64,000 bases of DNA from CAWGJF01 sp963822905 (GTDB lineage Bacteria > Bacteroidota > Ignavibacteria > Ignavibacteriales > Ignavibacteriaceae). The notes beneath the pieces were generated by a model. It worked only from the letters and a program-made list of their open reading frames with translations, did no database searches and was not told the DNA's origin. Below are positions 1 to 9,599 of this stretch, piece by piece. Each line of letters opens with the position of its first letter. The stretch's first letter is position 1. Where the stretch lies: NCBI GenBank assembly GCA_963822905.1, contig CAWGJF010000003.1, positions 1-64,000 on the forward strand, given 5' to 3'. The position numbers and the translations under genes were made by a program.

Positions 1-12
1 GGGAAAATAAAA

Positions 13-32
13 AGACCGGCGTGTGCCGGTCT
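13..32 (-). terminator. Rho-independent terminator of the propeller lipoprotein gene
   Basis: An 8-bp perfect GC-rich stem (AGACCGGC / GCCGGTCT) with a 4-base loop lies about 30 bases past the stop codon of the minus-strand gene ending at 63. Read on the minus strand it is followed by TTTTTATTTT, the usual U-tract. Confidence 0.8.
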
Positions 33-62
33 GTGAAAATGAATATTATGTAGGCAACCAAA

Positions 63-1226
63 TTAGTTAGCAGCAAGTCCTGCGCTTCCGGCAGGTAATC
101 CGCTTACAGTTTGTACAGGAGAAAGACCACCGTGCCTGTTATTAATTCTGAAAACGCTTATTGTCTGGTTACCTGAGTTCAGGCAGTAAAGGTATTGTGA
201 GTTATTACTGATTGACATGTCAATTGGTTTTGATCCCTCACCGGTTGAGGCAGTATTTCCTCCGTCATTAAATAATGTCAGGCTTCCGTTATGCCCGATC
301 TTATATCCCGAAATGTTATGTGTTGCAGTGTTGGAGGTATAAGTAAATCTTCCATTTTTTGTTACAACTACCCAGCAAGGTGCTGATTGTGTATTTACAA
401 CCGGACCGGTTATTAAATTAATTCCTCCTGCGCTTACATAATATGAAGACATTGCACCCAACCCGGCTCCGCCGCCGAATGCATCTGATACAATCAGGTG
501 ACCACGTTTGTCAAATTCAAATCCGAAAGGTGTATCTCCTGAAGAAGCTTGTGTGTTTGGAGGACCGGCAACGCCATGATATCCAACTGCATAAGTATCT
601 ATTGAGTTAGTGCCCTTTTCAGTTACAACCAGGACATTGCCCCATGGATTAAATTCTATTTGAGCTGGTCCGACTCCGGATCCGCTTAAAGGTTGTGTTG
701 AACCGGCAATAGGTGTCAGTTCTCCGTTTCTTGAAATTTTGAAACCCGTGATGTTACCATCACCGCCTGCATTTAAAACATAAAGCAGGTGACGGTGTAC
801 TGTTAAACTAATAGGCATTGTACCACCTGAGGAAACTTTATTGGCTAAAGTTAATCCGCTATGGTTGAATGACATTACTGAAATTTCGTCACTTCCGGCA
901 TTAACTGCGAATAAATATCCGTCCGCTAAAACTACTGCACCCTGTGAACCTAAGCCGCCCCCTGTTCCAAGTCCGCCGGTAGAAAATGAACCCGCAGGAG
1001 ACAAATTGCCGTGTCTGTTTCTTCTAAACATAATTACTTCATTGCCCGCAGGTGAATTTGAAAGAGTGTAAACCGCAAAACCATAACCTCCTCTTTTATC
1101 AAGACTTCCTTTATCAAGAGATTGAACATCATCGGGTCCGGTAATAGGATTTTGATCTTCCTGGCATCCTGCCAGAACAACCAGGATAAGAAGAAATGAT
1201 GATAATAACATCAATTTTTTTAACAT
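63..1226 (-). CDS. lipoprotein beta-propeller (lactonase-like fold)
   Basis: The product is about 387 residues. I place the start at the ATG at 1226, not the longer frame to 1298, because a CTGGAG ribosome site sits just upstream and the protein then begins with a lipoprotein signal (MLKKLM..., lipobox LAGC). The rest is a run of beta-propeller blades of the YncE/6-phosphogluconolactonase type, with repeated patterns such as VLADGYLFAVNAGSDEISV, LYVLNAGGDGNITGFKI and YLYCLNSGNQTISVFRI. A lactonase activity is not supported by any catalytic motif I can see; it may simply be a surface-exposed propeller. It is monocistronic between a terminator and a repeat-rich gap. Confidence 0.7.
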   Translation of the reverse strand: MLKKLMLLSSFLLILVVLAGCQEDQNPITGPDDVQSLDKGSLDKRGGYGFAVYTLSNSPAGNEVIMFRRNRHGNLSPAGSFSTGGLGTGGGLGSQGAVVLADGYLFAVNAGSDEISVMSFNHSGLTLANKVSSGGTMPISLTVHRHLLYVLNAGGDGNITGFKISRNGELTPIAGSTQPLSGSGVGPAQIEFNPWGNVLVVTEKGTNSIDTYAVGYHGVAGPPNTQASSGDTPFGFEFDKRGHLIVSDAFGGGAGLGAMSSYYVSAGGINLITGPVVNTQSAPCWVVVTKNGRFTYTSNTATHNISGYKIGHNGSLTLFNDGGNTASTGEGSKPIDMSISNNSQYLYCLNSGNQTISVFRINNRHGGLSPVQTVSGLPAGSAGLAAN

Positions 1227-1563
1227 AGCTAAACTCCAGTGTTTATTATAAAATAATTCTGCACTCAACTTAGCCGGAAGGTGTAACAAGAAAATCACAA
1301 CAATATAGTTTTTTCATTTTTACATGTGCCGATTCCTTTGATTAGATAATCAGGAATGGGCGGGATATTGTTTTCTTCAGGATGACAGGATCGAAGATTT
1401 CTCCCTGAGTTTATCCCGATGAATATCGGGGTTCGAAATGACAAGACACGTTAAAGATTTCTCCTTTCACCCGAAATGACATTGGGAGTGTCATCCTGGG
1501 CGAAGAGACTGTTCGCCTGACGAGAAAAGGAGCTTTTACAAGGCGGGGCGTTTTCTTTTGGGC
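1227..1563. repeat. intergenic REP/MITE-like repeat element
   Basis: This 337-base gap has no gene. It holds an inverted pair, TCAGGATGACA near 1377-1387 and TGTCATCCTG at 1489-1498, around an inner hairpin (CCCGAT 1415-1420 / ATCGGG 1425-1430) and the phrases CGAAATGACA and CCGAAATGACA. Such GTCATCC/CGAAATGAC phrases are common in dispersed intergenic repeats of Bacteroidota-like genomes. No transposase is present. Confidence 0.5.
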
Positions 1564-2223
1564 TTATAACTCTCTGGCAACTGTATCAGACCACCTGACA
1601 ACGTTTCCGTTTTCACCTTCTGTAATAACGGCTATGAAAATAGTTCTTTTGTGATAATCCTTTGCTATCTGCTTATCAATTAAATCAAAAAGAAAAGAAA
1701 GCTTTAAATCATCCAGGTCGTAGTTCTTTATTACCTTTGCAGTAAAGGGATCATATTCTTTTCTTTTCGGTTCATGAAAGCTTACTATCATTGTAAAGAC
1801 AACTCGCTTTTCGTTTTCCATTATTTCAAATGGCACAAGCTCAACTTCAATCCTTTCATCAAAAGCTTCTGCGCCTGTTATCCTAAGACCAAACCCTCCC
1901 GGTGGTGTAATAAGATTATCAGCAGTCGGTCTATCTGTACCGCATCTTTTAAAATTGACTTTGCAGATTTTATTATATGCAGTTGTTGCCGGCGCCCTGT
2001 TAATATACCAGGTTTTATAGAGCAGGTTATTTTCTTTAATTGCTTTTGCAAACAAGCCGTTTACTTTAAAGCGATTTCGTTTATCGACCTCGTGGGGCGC
2101 CTTGCTCATTCTGTACCTGGAAGGGCGGGAGGCAATATAATATTTACCATACCGCACCCTACCGACCCAGTCGCCGTACCTTCCGATAACTTCCCCGAAG
2201 AGCTTTTTCTTTATTGTTGCCAT
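1564..2223 (-). CDS. DUF6266-like small protein of unknown function
   Basis: This is a 219-residue protein without a signal peptide. Its N-terminus (MATIKKKLFGEVIGRYGDWV, then a basic stretch with YYIASRPSRYRMSKAP) resembles in layout the DUF6266 proteins of Bacteroidetes, which start with a short G-x-x-G-x-x-G-x-x-V element followed by a basic R-S/R-P-rich linker and helices. The match is from memory of the family style and is tentative. The C-terminal half (residues 110-219) looks like a beta-rich domain. A GAAGGA site precedes the ATG. The gene stands alone between two repeat-like intergenic regions, which may point to acquisition by transfer. Confidence 0.5.
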   Translation of the reverse strand: MATIKKKLFGEVIGRYGDWVGRVRYGKYYIASRPSRYRMSKAPHEVDKRNRFKVNGLFAKAIKENNLLYKTWYINRAPATTAYNKICKVNFKRCGTDRPTADNLITPPGGFGLRITGAEAFDERIEVELVPFEIMENEKRVVFTMIVSFHEPKRKEYDPFTAKVIKNYDLDDLKLSFLFDLIDKQIAKDYHKRTIFIAVITEGENGNVVRWSDTVAREL

Positions 2224-2351
2224 AGGGTAAATCCTTCACAGCTAATATAGATATTAGTATTTAAACAGCCAAGATTCAGCCTACAAACGGCCTATAGATA
2301 GCCCTAAATATGATATTGACTGTTATTATTGAGTGTTTTTGAAAGTTTAAT

Positions 2352-2406
2352 TAGGGAGGATGGAGATTCCCGGCCCGAGGCAGCGAGGTAAGCAAGCCGG
2401 GAATGA
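2352..2406. repeat. palindromic intergenic element ATTCCCGGC...GCCGGGAAT
   Basis: Inverted 9-base arms (ATTCCCGGC and GCCGGGAAT) enclose a GC-rich spacer and are followed by GACTCC. It sits directly 3' of the minus-strand T9SS gene, so it could also stabilise or end that transcript, but there is no clear U-tract. The style is that of REP-like dispersed repeats. Confidence 0.5.
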
Positions 2407-2423
2407 CTCCATTATAAATTCTT

Positions 2424-5400
2424 TTATTTTAACAGCATCATCTTTTTTGTTTGAGTAAAGCCGTTAGTCTGCAGACGGTAAAAATAAATCCCGCTTGCCA
2501 ATCCTGCCCCGTTAAACTGCACTGCATAAGTTCCTCTATTTAAAAATCCATCTACTAATGTTTGTACTTCCTGCCCGAGTATATTATAAACTATAAGCGA
2601 TGCTTTTCCTGAAGCAGGCAGTTCAAATTTAATTGTCGATTCAGGATTGAACGGGTTCGGGTAGTTCTGGTAAAGTACAAACTTATCCGGAACCGGGTTG
2701 TGTTCTGTTTCAACTCCCAGTATAGATCCATAACCTATAACCGGAATCCAACCAACATTATTGTTTTCATGCACTTCATTTGTAATTAAATTCTCCTGGT
2801 CTAAAACCACATAGATGCGCAGACTATCCAGAACCTGGCTTAACGGAATCGCCCACGGAACCGAAACTTCCCTGTAGCCTCGTGCTGCAATAGTTGTATC
2901 TACAGTTGTTTGAGCTATCATTGTTCCTCCATTGTTGGGATCGCCTTTATAAAACTTCACACTGAACGGAGTAGTGATTGCCTGCAATCCGAAGTTACGC
3001 ACTTTTGCAGCAATCATAACCGTATCGCCTGCGAGCGGATCGATCTTTGATAATACTATATCCCTCGTTCGGTGGCGGTAAGTGGTGTCGTTACGCGGGA
3101 ACGGGTAACCTTTTTCAGAATCATACCTCCACGGAAGACTAAATGCAAGATCGGTTTTATTTCCATAATTAGTTTGCCAGAATGAATTTCCTCCGACAGG
3201 CAGCTGGGTAACTTTGTAGTCCATAGCAAGTGCACCGTAGGATGTCCAGTATGAATAAGGCTGAACATAATAGGTGCCGCTGGTTCCGAATTGATTATCT
3301 AAATGAGCAAGGTCGCCTCTAACTTCAAGAGAATTCTGAACTCTGACTGTCTGTGTATGGATCTCACCATAATTATAGTGTCCGTTTACTTCTACATCAA
3401 CACCTGCATCAAACCCGAGAATATTTATTGACAGGTCAAGAGTAGCTCCTACTTCTAATCCTGCAGCCCAGCTTGTTTCAACGTTGTGTTCCTGGAAGGA
3501 TTGCATCTGAAGGGAAACGAAACTATTTCCTGTAGCTCCAATAGTTTGTTCGGGGAAGTCCACAATAACACGCGAGGTATCATATGTATTTGTTGATCTG
3601 TATGAAAGCACATTTCCTGTTTCATGATCTGGTCTGAATTGATTGCCAAGCAGATCGTCATCTTTAAGTTCAATCCATATCGGACGAGGATTCTGCGGAA
3701 TGGAAACAAGAAAGTGTCCTATCGGTGTTGGGTCGGGACCATTATAGACAGGGTATTCGTAAAAATCTATATCAAAAACATTCGAGTAAATCCAGTCATC
3801 ACCAGCCGCAACCCTCCCGGTTGTTATTGTAAAGGATGTACCTGAAGACTGTTTATAGCTGAACTCTTCTCCGTATGTTGCTTTGACTTTTTCTTTTAGT
3901 AAAAACTGTGATGCAGTTATAGTTGCGTCGCCGCCCCAATCCTCGTGTATTTCGGTAGTAATTGTTGTATCGCTGGTTTGGGATTGTATATATGACGACG
4001 TAAAGCCGCAATTCTGGTCGGGGTAGCATCCGCTAAGATCATAAGTAGTTCCATTAATTATATCGTAATGGATAGGTGGAGTATAGAGTACTACTTCGGG
4101 TTGCATCACCCCGGTTCTCCGGTAATGTGCCGGGTCACCGAGTCTTATTCTGTCTCCGTCAAAATCTCCTAATGCTATTGCATAATTCCTTTGGTTAAAG
4201 TTTGCCGATATAGACTCTTCGTTAGTCCTCCTGGCTTTTAAGGTGTAATTGGTTAAAGTTGAATCAACGCTATATACATATATTTCAAAATGCTGAAGTC
4301 CTCCCGGTTCATGACTTACTAAGCTTTTTGCAACTACAATTTCCGCACTCTGGTCAAGATCCATATCATCAACAGCAACAAAGGCATCGCTGTCCAGGTT
4401 ATCTGTCTGAACCGGAACAGTTTGCTGTGATTCAAGCGTAGGGTTAAGATCACTATCAACAGAGTATAAAAATATTCTCCCGCCGGATACCATAACCAAC
4501 TCATCATGGTTGTCTTTGTCAAAATCTCCGGCGCCAACATTAAATGGTTCCATATCATTCGGTCCTACAAGATTCTGCTCTACTCTTTTTGAATCATTAA
4601 CTATAATAGAATCAAGATCATTTTTTATGTTAATAAGATAAACGTACGTGTCGTTTCCTGTTTGTTCTCCCTGGAAGAATGAGAATCCATAAGCAATTTC
4701 CATTTCTGCATCGCTGTCAAAAGACCCGGCTATACCATCAATGTTTACTTCAAATACATTATATGCCGGTTCATCAAATACTTTCTTTGAAGATCTTCTG
4801 ACAAAATTACCATTATTATCTATTGTATAAATCGTTAACCAGAGTGCCCAGTTGCCCGGACTAACCTGCTTTAAAAATCGCAATGCAATATCATCGTAAC
4901 CGTCGCTGTTAAAGTCACCGGTAACAACATCAAAATTATTCAGGTATGGAGTCTGTGTAAAAGTTGGTTCGTCATTAATATTTCCCTGAAGATGTGGAAC
5001 AAGGCTTCCCGGGTTAAAAGAACATAGCTGAAGATGTATTGTTGAATCTGTACCCTGGAATGCAACAACAAATTCCTCTTGTGGATTTCCGAAAAAATTT
5101 CCTGTTTCTACATGTATTTTGTTCTTTTGAAAAGTCGCCAGTCCGTTTAACGTTAACTCATTGGTATTAGTCCATGATAAAGTTGCGGAATCAATTTCAG
5201 GAACAGAGACACGGACTGTATTATCTTCCGATTCCCATGCAGCAACTAAATTTTTATATTCCCCGTCAAGAAAATTTCCCGAAGCGACAGCAAGCCTTTT
5301 GTTACCTGTAATGGAAGAATCAATTTGCCGCGGTTTCCTGGTAAGTGTTGAATCAACTCCGCCTGGGTTAGTCAAATCCAGATCGTAAATTCTTTGATAC

Positions 5401-5576
5401 AAATTTTGGTTGTTGGAATTTTCTCCCTGGCTCCATATCATAATTAATTCATTTGAATTAACAAGATCTTTCACCTGGTTCAACCGGTCCCTATATCCTG
5501 ATTGAGCCCTGGTTGTAAAGCTGAACATAAGAATTGCCGCTATTGTAACCAGGTAAAGTATTTTAATGATTTTCAT
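2424..5576 (-). CDS. large secreted FG-GAP/CARDB protein with T9SS sorting domain
   Basis: The start is the ATG at 5576, preceded by a strong AGGAGG; the product is 1050 residues with a Sec signal peptide ending near TRAQS. Residues 60-490 contain repeated FG-GAP/VCBS-like blades (GDFNSDGYDDIALRF, GDFDKDNHDELVMV, GDFDGDRIRLGD) typical of surface propellers. Around 840-950 is a CARDB-like Ig domain (LSKIDPLAGDTVMIAAKVRN). The last 80 residues are a type IX C-terminal sorting domain (LYQNYPNPFNPESTIKFELP, then LGQEVQTLV and GIYFYRL, ending KKMMLLK). It is therefore predicted to cross the outer membrane by the T9SS and be anchored or released at the surface. The ligand is unknown. Confidence 0.85.
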   Translation of the reverse strand: MKIIKILYLVTIAAILMFSFTTRAQSGYRDRLNQVKDLVNSNELIMIWSQGENSNNQNLYQRIYDLDLTNPGGVDSTLTRKPRQIDSSITGNKRLAVASGNFLDGEYKNLVAAWESEDNTVRVSVPEIDSATLSWTNTNELTLNGLATFQKNKIHVETGNFFGNPQEEFVVAFQGTDSTIHLQLCSFNPGSLVPHLQGNINDEPTFTQTPYLNNFDVVTGDFNSDGYDDIALRFLKQVSPGNWALWLTIYTIDNNGNFVRRSSKKVFDEPAYNVFEVNIDGIAGSFDSDAEMEIAYGFSFFQGEQTGNDTYVYLINIKNDLDSIIVNDSKRVEQNLVGPNDMEPFNVGAGDFDKDNHDELVMVSGGRIFLYSVDSDLNPTLESQQTVPVQTDNLDSDAFVAVDDMDLDQSAEIVVAKSLVSHEPGGLQHFEIYVYSVDSTLTNYTLKARRTNEESISANFNQRNYAIALGDFDGDRIRLGDPAHYRRTGVMQPEVVLYTPPIHYDIINGTTYDLSGCYPDQNCGFTSSYIQSQTSDTTITTEIHEDWGGDATITASQFLLKEKVKATYGEEFSYKQSSGTSFTITTGRVAAGDDWIYSNVFDIDFYEYPVYNGPDPTPIGHFLVSIPQNPRPIWIELKDDDLLGNQFRPDHETGNVLSYRSTNTYDTSRVIVDFPEQTIGATGNSFVSLQMQSFQEHNVETSWAAGLEVGATLDLSINILGFDAGVDVEVNGHYNYGEIHTQTVRVQNSLEVRGDLAHLDNQFGTSGTYYVQPYSYWTSYGALAMDYKVTQLPVGGNSFWQTNYGNKTDLAFSLPWRYDSEKGYPFPRNDTTYRHRTRDIVLSKIDPLAGDTVMIAAKVRNFGLQAITTPFSVKFYKGDPNNGGTMIAQTTVDTTIAARGYREVSVPWAIPLSQVLDSLRIYVVLDQENLITNEVHENNNVGWIPVIGYGSILGVETEHNPVPDKFVLYQNYPNPFNPESTIKFELPASGKASLIVYNILGQEVQTLVDGFLNRGTYAVQFNGAGLASGIYFYRLQTNGFTQTKKMMLLK

Positions 5577-6342
5577 AAATCCTCCTGTAATGTTGATTTC
5601 TTTCAACTTTGTTTATAAATGATCTTAAATCAAACTTAATTATTGATTTGTCTCACTATTATTAAACGCAGGAAACGCAGGGGAAAGTGATAACGGGGTA
5701 TAAATTATTTTATATATAGGTATGTAGATTGACCTTTATGCCGATTTAGGTCAATTAAGGGGAAGCGAGATGAATCTAGTTTTATAATTATTCAGGATGA
5801 GCGAAATGAATTTCGCTATACAAAGTTTTGTAAATCGATATTTATACTGATTACAATTACCTGAGATAAGCTGGATTATTCCCTCTTGAATTTCATTTAA
5901 GTACAAAACCAGAAGGACAGGGGAAATTGATTGTCTATTTATTAAGATCTTTAATAATAAGGGAAATAATATGTTTTACCTTTTTAATCATCTTAGCGAG
6001 GTATTCATCTGCTTCCTCAACTGCCCCCATCAGGTTAACTAGAATATTTTCAAACTCGGTATCTGCAAAGAGCTCCTTAAAATCCGTTTTGTTGTTATTC
6101 CTGCAACTACAATGAAGAGTTCTTTTATAAAGTATGAGTAGTTAACGGATTTCAAGCTGCCCGAAGGTCTTTGCATAACAAGATAAACTTAACCACCTTG
6201 TTCCATTTTCACAATATCCTGTTCCAGGTTTGTAATCAAACAATTCAAAAAAAACAGAGGAAGAATTATCACTTCTACTCCTTTTTACTGCGTTTAATAA
6301 TAGAAGCACAAATTTTTAATAAACACTTAAAGGAGCGATGAA
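5577..6342. other. long intergenic region between divergent genes
   Basis: No convincing gene is seen in these 766 bases. There is an inverted repeat ATTGACCT (5728-5735) / AGGTCAAT (5748-5755), about 150 bases upstream of the T9SS gene, which could be an operator. On the minus strand two short open frames without start codons (roughly 6300-6140 and 6140-5935) read as fairly protein-like sequence (for example DYKPGTGYCENGTRWL and FENILVNLMGAVEEADEYLA), so this may be a decayed gene. Confidence 0.4.
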
Positions 6343-6918
6343 ATGAGAACTTTAGCAAAAACATTTTTTGCAACGATGCTGGCAGCAATTTTATTCACAG
6401 CTTGTAGCACGGATAGCAACCCGCTTGATCCAAATGATTCCGGAAATGGTGGTAAAGAACCTGATCCGGTATTAATTAAAACTCCCCGTTATATGCGTAT
6501 TGAAAGTATTTCTGTCAGGCATTTTCCTAAAAACAAATCGAACGGGGATACATGGGATTGGGATCCGTTTTCATCGACTGAGAGAAAACCTGATCTTGAA
6601 GTTGCTCTACAAAGATCCGGCAACTATATCCCTGTGTTCTATTCAGATCAAAGAAAGAATGCTACATATACAAGCACTTATGTTTTTACGCAACCAGCTT
6701 CTTCTGATGATGGCGAACTTCCTTATGCTGTTCCTTATGGAGAGAAATGGAAAGTTGGTCTTATAGATCATGATGGCTTCGCTAATGATAACGATAAAAT
6801 GGGATCAGTGACATTTAAACCTTATTCAATATACGGACAGGACAACGCAACAAACTTTGATAAAACTATTACAAGCGGAGATATTAAGGTTAGATTAAGA
6901 GGTGCATGGATTTATTAA
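6343..6918 (+). CDS. lipoprotein with possible C2-like domain
   Basis: The product is 191 residues, starts after a clear AAAGGAG site, and has a lipoprotein signal (lipobox LFTAC, Cys at about residue 21). The mature part begins with a low-complexity D/N/P/G linker and then a beta-rich domain. The segment KWKVGLIDHDGFANDNDKMG followed by SVTFKP resembles the calcium-loop region of C2 domains (D-x-D ... D ... MG), which is the only functional hint. It is likely a surface or periplasmic lipoprotein; the function is unknown. Confidence 0.6.
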   Translation: MRTLAKTFFATMLAAILFTACSTDSNPLDPNDSGNGGKEPDPVLIKTPRYMRIESISVRHFPKNKSNGDTWDWDPFSSTERKPDLEVALQRSGNYIPVFYSDQRKNATYTSTYVFTQPASSDDGELPYAVPYGEKWKVGLIDHDGFANDNDKMGSVTFKPYSIYGQDNATNFDKTITSGDIKVRLRGAWIY

Positions 6919-6957
6919 TTGCATAAATCATAAATAGTGATAAGACACAAAAAAATG

Positions 6958-6986
6958 AAAGCACCTCTAACAAAGGAGGTGCTTTT
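6958..6986. terminator. bidirectional terminator between convergent genes
   Basis: The stem AAAGCACCTC / GAGGTGCTTT has a short loop and A/T runs on both sides (AAAAAAATGAAA before, TTTT after). It lies between the lipoprotein gene ending at 6918 and the minus-strand gene ending at 7011 and can serve both. Confidence 0.8.
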
Positions 6987-7010
6987 CGTTTAAAAGTAGA
7001 GTATATAAAA

Positions 7011-7601
7011 TTAAATCCTTCGTGTAGCGTGAATCATTGTTACAATTATCCAGGATTTTCCTTCATCCTGAGTCCACTCCTGTCTCCAGTCAAACTCATT
7101 TTCCGTAATATTATAAAATATGTTTTTAATGTGTCTTCCCTTAGCATTGTGTCCATCCATAATTACCATCCCACTATCGTTTGTAGCAGTGAATGTTGCA
7201 AGTCTTCTCACCGTTTTATCTATCCACGCCATATACCATTGTTTCTCTTCTTCATTATATATCCTGATATTTGTTCCGGAAACATGTTCGTTATTCAATG
7301 AATCAAATGAAATCCAGTCATCCTGGATCGCATTTCCTTCCAGGATATAATACCATCTCCAGATTGCTTTTCTTTTTCTATTACCCCAACTTCCGTCACT
7401 GTCCACAATCGACTGGTCAATATCCCACGTTCCAACAAGTTGACCAAGTATTTGTGTTTCCGGTGGAGCTTCCGCGTTCAGCCCTGTTTCTATTTTATTT
7501 TGTACGTTAGTTTTTTCTGCTTCAGGCTTACACGAGAGAACTGTTAAACAAAAAAGCAAGATAGCAAAGCCAAAGAAATATAGATTAAATAAATTCTTCA
7601 A
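7011..7601 (-). CDS. DUF1579-like lipoprotein
   Basis: The frame can begin at a GTG at 7631, but a TTG at 7601 is better placed: AAAGGTG lies 5-8 bases upstream and the product then starts directly with a lipoprotein signal (MKNLFNLYFF..., lipobox LTVLSC). The mature domain starts LGQLVGTWDID and continues with WRWYYILEGNAIQDDW, GTNIRIYNEEEKQWYMAWID and FDWRQEWTQDEGKSW. This is the layout of DUF1579-type lipocalin-like proteins (LxGtW, ldGraiqD, R.Y). Ligand and role are unknown. Confidence 0.6.
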   Translation of the reverse strand: MKNLFNLYFFGFAILLFCLTVLSCKPEAEKTNVQNKIETGLNAEAPPETQILGQLVGTWDIDQSIVDSDGSWGNRKRKAIWRWYYILEGNAIQDDWISFDSLNNEHVSGTNIRIYNEEEKQWYMAWIDKTVRRLATFTATNDSGMVIMDGHNAKGRHIKNIFYNITENEFDWRQEWTQDEGKSWIIVTMIHATRRI

Positions 7602-8088
7602 TGTTTCACCTTTGAATTTGTTGAAGCACACTTTTGGATTGATCCTTTTTCAATCTAAGAATAGAATCAGTTTTAGTGAATATTAATTTTACAAGAGGCG
7701 AATGAGGCAGATAAAAGATAAATATTGCAGATTGACTGGACGCAGTTTTTCTATAAATAGAAGTAACCAGAGTATGATAAGAGAAAATTTACACCATTCT
7801 TTTAACCAGGCTTTATGGTTCTTTATAAGTTCATCAATAAGAACTTTTGGAGCAAACTCGTTTGTGCTTGCAAGATGTTAACGAACAGAGGAAATTTGGA
7901 ATGTTTCCATTTTGCTTTCCTATATCTTGTAATGCGTTTAACTTTAGAAATGATATACTATTAAGTTCTTAATATTAACGAATGATTCTTCTTAAGAATT
8001 ATAGATTTTGTTAAATAGTCAAATGCCAAGACAAAATACAATATCTATTTGTGCCCGGGACAATATCATTTCTATGAATTTCAGTATC
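7602..8088. other. intergenic region, no gene assigned
   Basis: About 490 AT-rich bases. A minus-strand open stretch (about 7880-7690) without a start codon reads as protein-like (NEFAPKVLIDELIKNHKAWL), possibly a gene remnant, but I cannot assign a family. No hairpin of note. Confidence 0.35.
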
Positions 8089-9081
8089 CTATTTGTTAAC
8101 AGTATTCATAATCTGTTCTGGATATCTTGTCCCAGCTGCCGCCCCGATTGGTGCTGCTTCAATAATCTTTTGCAAATCTTCTTTGCTTAGTTTAATATCA
8201 ATAGCATTTATGTTTTCTTCCAGCCGGTCAATTCTTTTTGTTCCGGGTATTGGAATTATCTCTTCACCCTGTGCGAGCAGCCACGCAAGTGCAATTTGTG
8301 CAGGTGTTACGTTTTTCTCTTTTGCAATTGCAGATATTTTATCAACAAGGATTTTATTCTTATTAAAGTTTTCTCCCTGGAAACGAGGATTAAATTTCCG
8401 GAAGTCATTAGGCACGTCACCCGGCTTATTGAATGAGCCTGTGAGAAATCCTCTGCCGAGTGGTGAATAAGCAACAAGACTGATACCGAGTTCACGGCAA
8501 ACCGGAAGCACATCATTTTCCGGTTCACGAGTCCACAAACTGTATTCTGTTTGCAGCATAGAAATCGGATGAACTTTGTGAGCACGTTTTAATGTTTCAG
8601 GTCCGGCTTCTGAAAGTCCAACGAATCTAATCTTTCCTTCTTTAACAAGTTCGCTTAAAGTCCCGACTGTATCTTCAACCGGAACGTTTGGATCAATTCG
8701 ACCGGGGTAATACATATCTATATAATCAACTCCCAGTCTGAAGAGACTGTATGATAAATAATTTCTTATTGATGCTGGTCGGGTATCAATGCCAAGCCAG
8801 TTGCCGTTGTGGTTACGCAGCGCACCAAACTTTATTGAGATAAAAACTTTATCACGAGGATAATTTTTCTTTGCTTCCCGGATGAGTTCTTCGTTATGTC
8901 CCATCCCGTAATAATCACCGCTGTCTAAAAAATTTATTCCCAGATCAATTGCCCGCTGTATAGTTTTAATACTTCCTGCATTATCAGATTTTCCTCCCGC
9001 GTACATATCAGACATTCCCATACAACCCAGTCCCAATGCAGATACCTGCTCATTTGAATTTCCAAGTTTACGGTATATCAT
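8089..9081 (-). CDS. aldo/keto reductase, AKR13-like, catalytic His replaced
   Basis: The 330-residue protein is a full-length TIM-barrel aldo/keto reductase: MIYRKLGNSNEQVSALGLGC at the N-terminus, LDSGDYYG with Asp53 and Tyr58, Lys84 in ISIKFG, and a C-terminal NADPH-binding region (IPIPGTKRIDRLEENI). It is closest to the YakC/AKR13 style. The tetrad histidine, which in that family sits in a YYQHRVDP-type motif, is replaced here: the segment reads YYPGRIDP, giving Gly127 at the His position. Related subfamilies with YQPxRxDP also lack this His, so it may still bind NADPH with altered chemistry. The gene is alone on its strand. Confidence 0.85.
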   Translation of the reverse strand: MIYRKLGNSNEQVSALGLGCMGMSDMYAGGKSDNAGSIKTIQRAIDLGINFLDSGDYYGMGHNEELIREAKKNYPRDKVFISIKFGALRNHNGNWLGIDTRPASIRNYLSYSLFRLGVDYIDMYYPGRIDPNVPVEDTVGTLSELVKEGKIRFVGLSEAGPETLKRAHKVHPISMLQTEYSLWTREPENDVLPVCRELGISLVAYSPLGRGFLTGSFNKPGDVPNDFRKFNPRFQGENFNKNKILVDKISAIAKEKNVTPAQIALAWLLAQGEEIIPIPGTKRIDRLEENINAIDIKLSKEDLQKIIEAAPIGAAAGTRYPEQIMNTVNK

Positions 9082-9599
9082 TATTAATATTCCTTTAGGT
9101 TTTTATTTATAAAATATCAGCTTAAGAATTTTTATTAAAAATAAGATAATACTTATTTAGTAAAAACATTGTGCTTTTCATTCTAATTCAAACAATATAT
9201 GGAAATACTTGAGATGTTTGCTTTTTTAATGGAATATTAATCATTCATAGCAAAATCTTTATTGATTTATAGTTCAGTATTTTTACCCTTAAATTATAAG
9301 TCACTTTTTGTTTGTAAGATACACTTCTTCTTATTGAAAGTTAAAAGCTTCACATAATCAATAGTCATAATTGTTTTTAGTGTCAAATAACTTTCGAGAA
9401 TTCACAGCATCTAATATTGGATGTGTTTTTGTTTAAAAAGTTTTATTATCCATTAATTCATGACGGTAATTTTTTTATCATGAATCCGAAACCATTATTA
9501 TTTAATATCATCTAACACTTATTTAAGAGACTTCCCTATAAATACTTTTTACCGATAAATTAATTCCAGCATTTTTATTTTAATCGAAAGAAATCGATA
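9082..9599. other. AT-rich intergenic region upstream of the redox operon
   Basis: This stretch of over 500 bases between divergent genes has no credible open frame. It must contain the promoters of the aldo/keto reductase and of the operon starting at 9600, but I cannot place them. A weak GAAAGAAATCG precedes the ATG at 9600. Confidence 0.4.

Noticed and set aside
841..1071. 76-residue plus-strand frame
   Set aside because: It is the antisense of the well-supported propeller lipoprotein gene.
5927..6115. 62-residue plus-strand open frame
   Set aside because: No ribosome site, composition unlike neighbours, and the minus strand of the same bases reads as more protein-like.
8008..8190. 60-residue plus-strand frame
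   Set aside because: No ribosome site; it runs antisense into the aldo/keto reductase gene.
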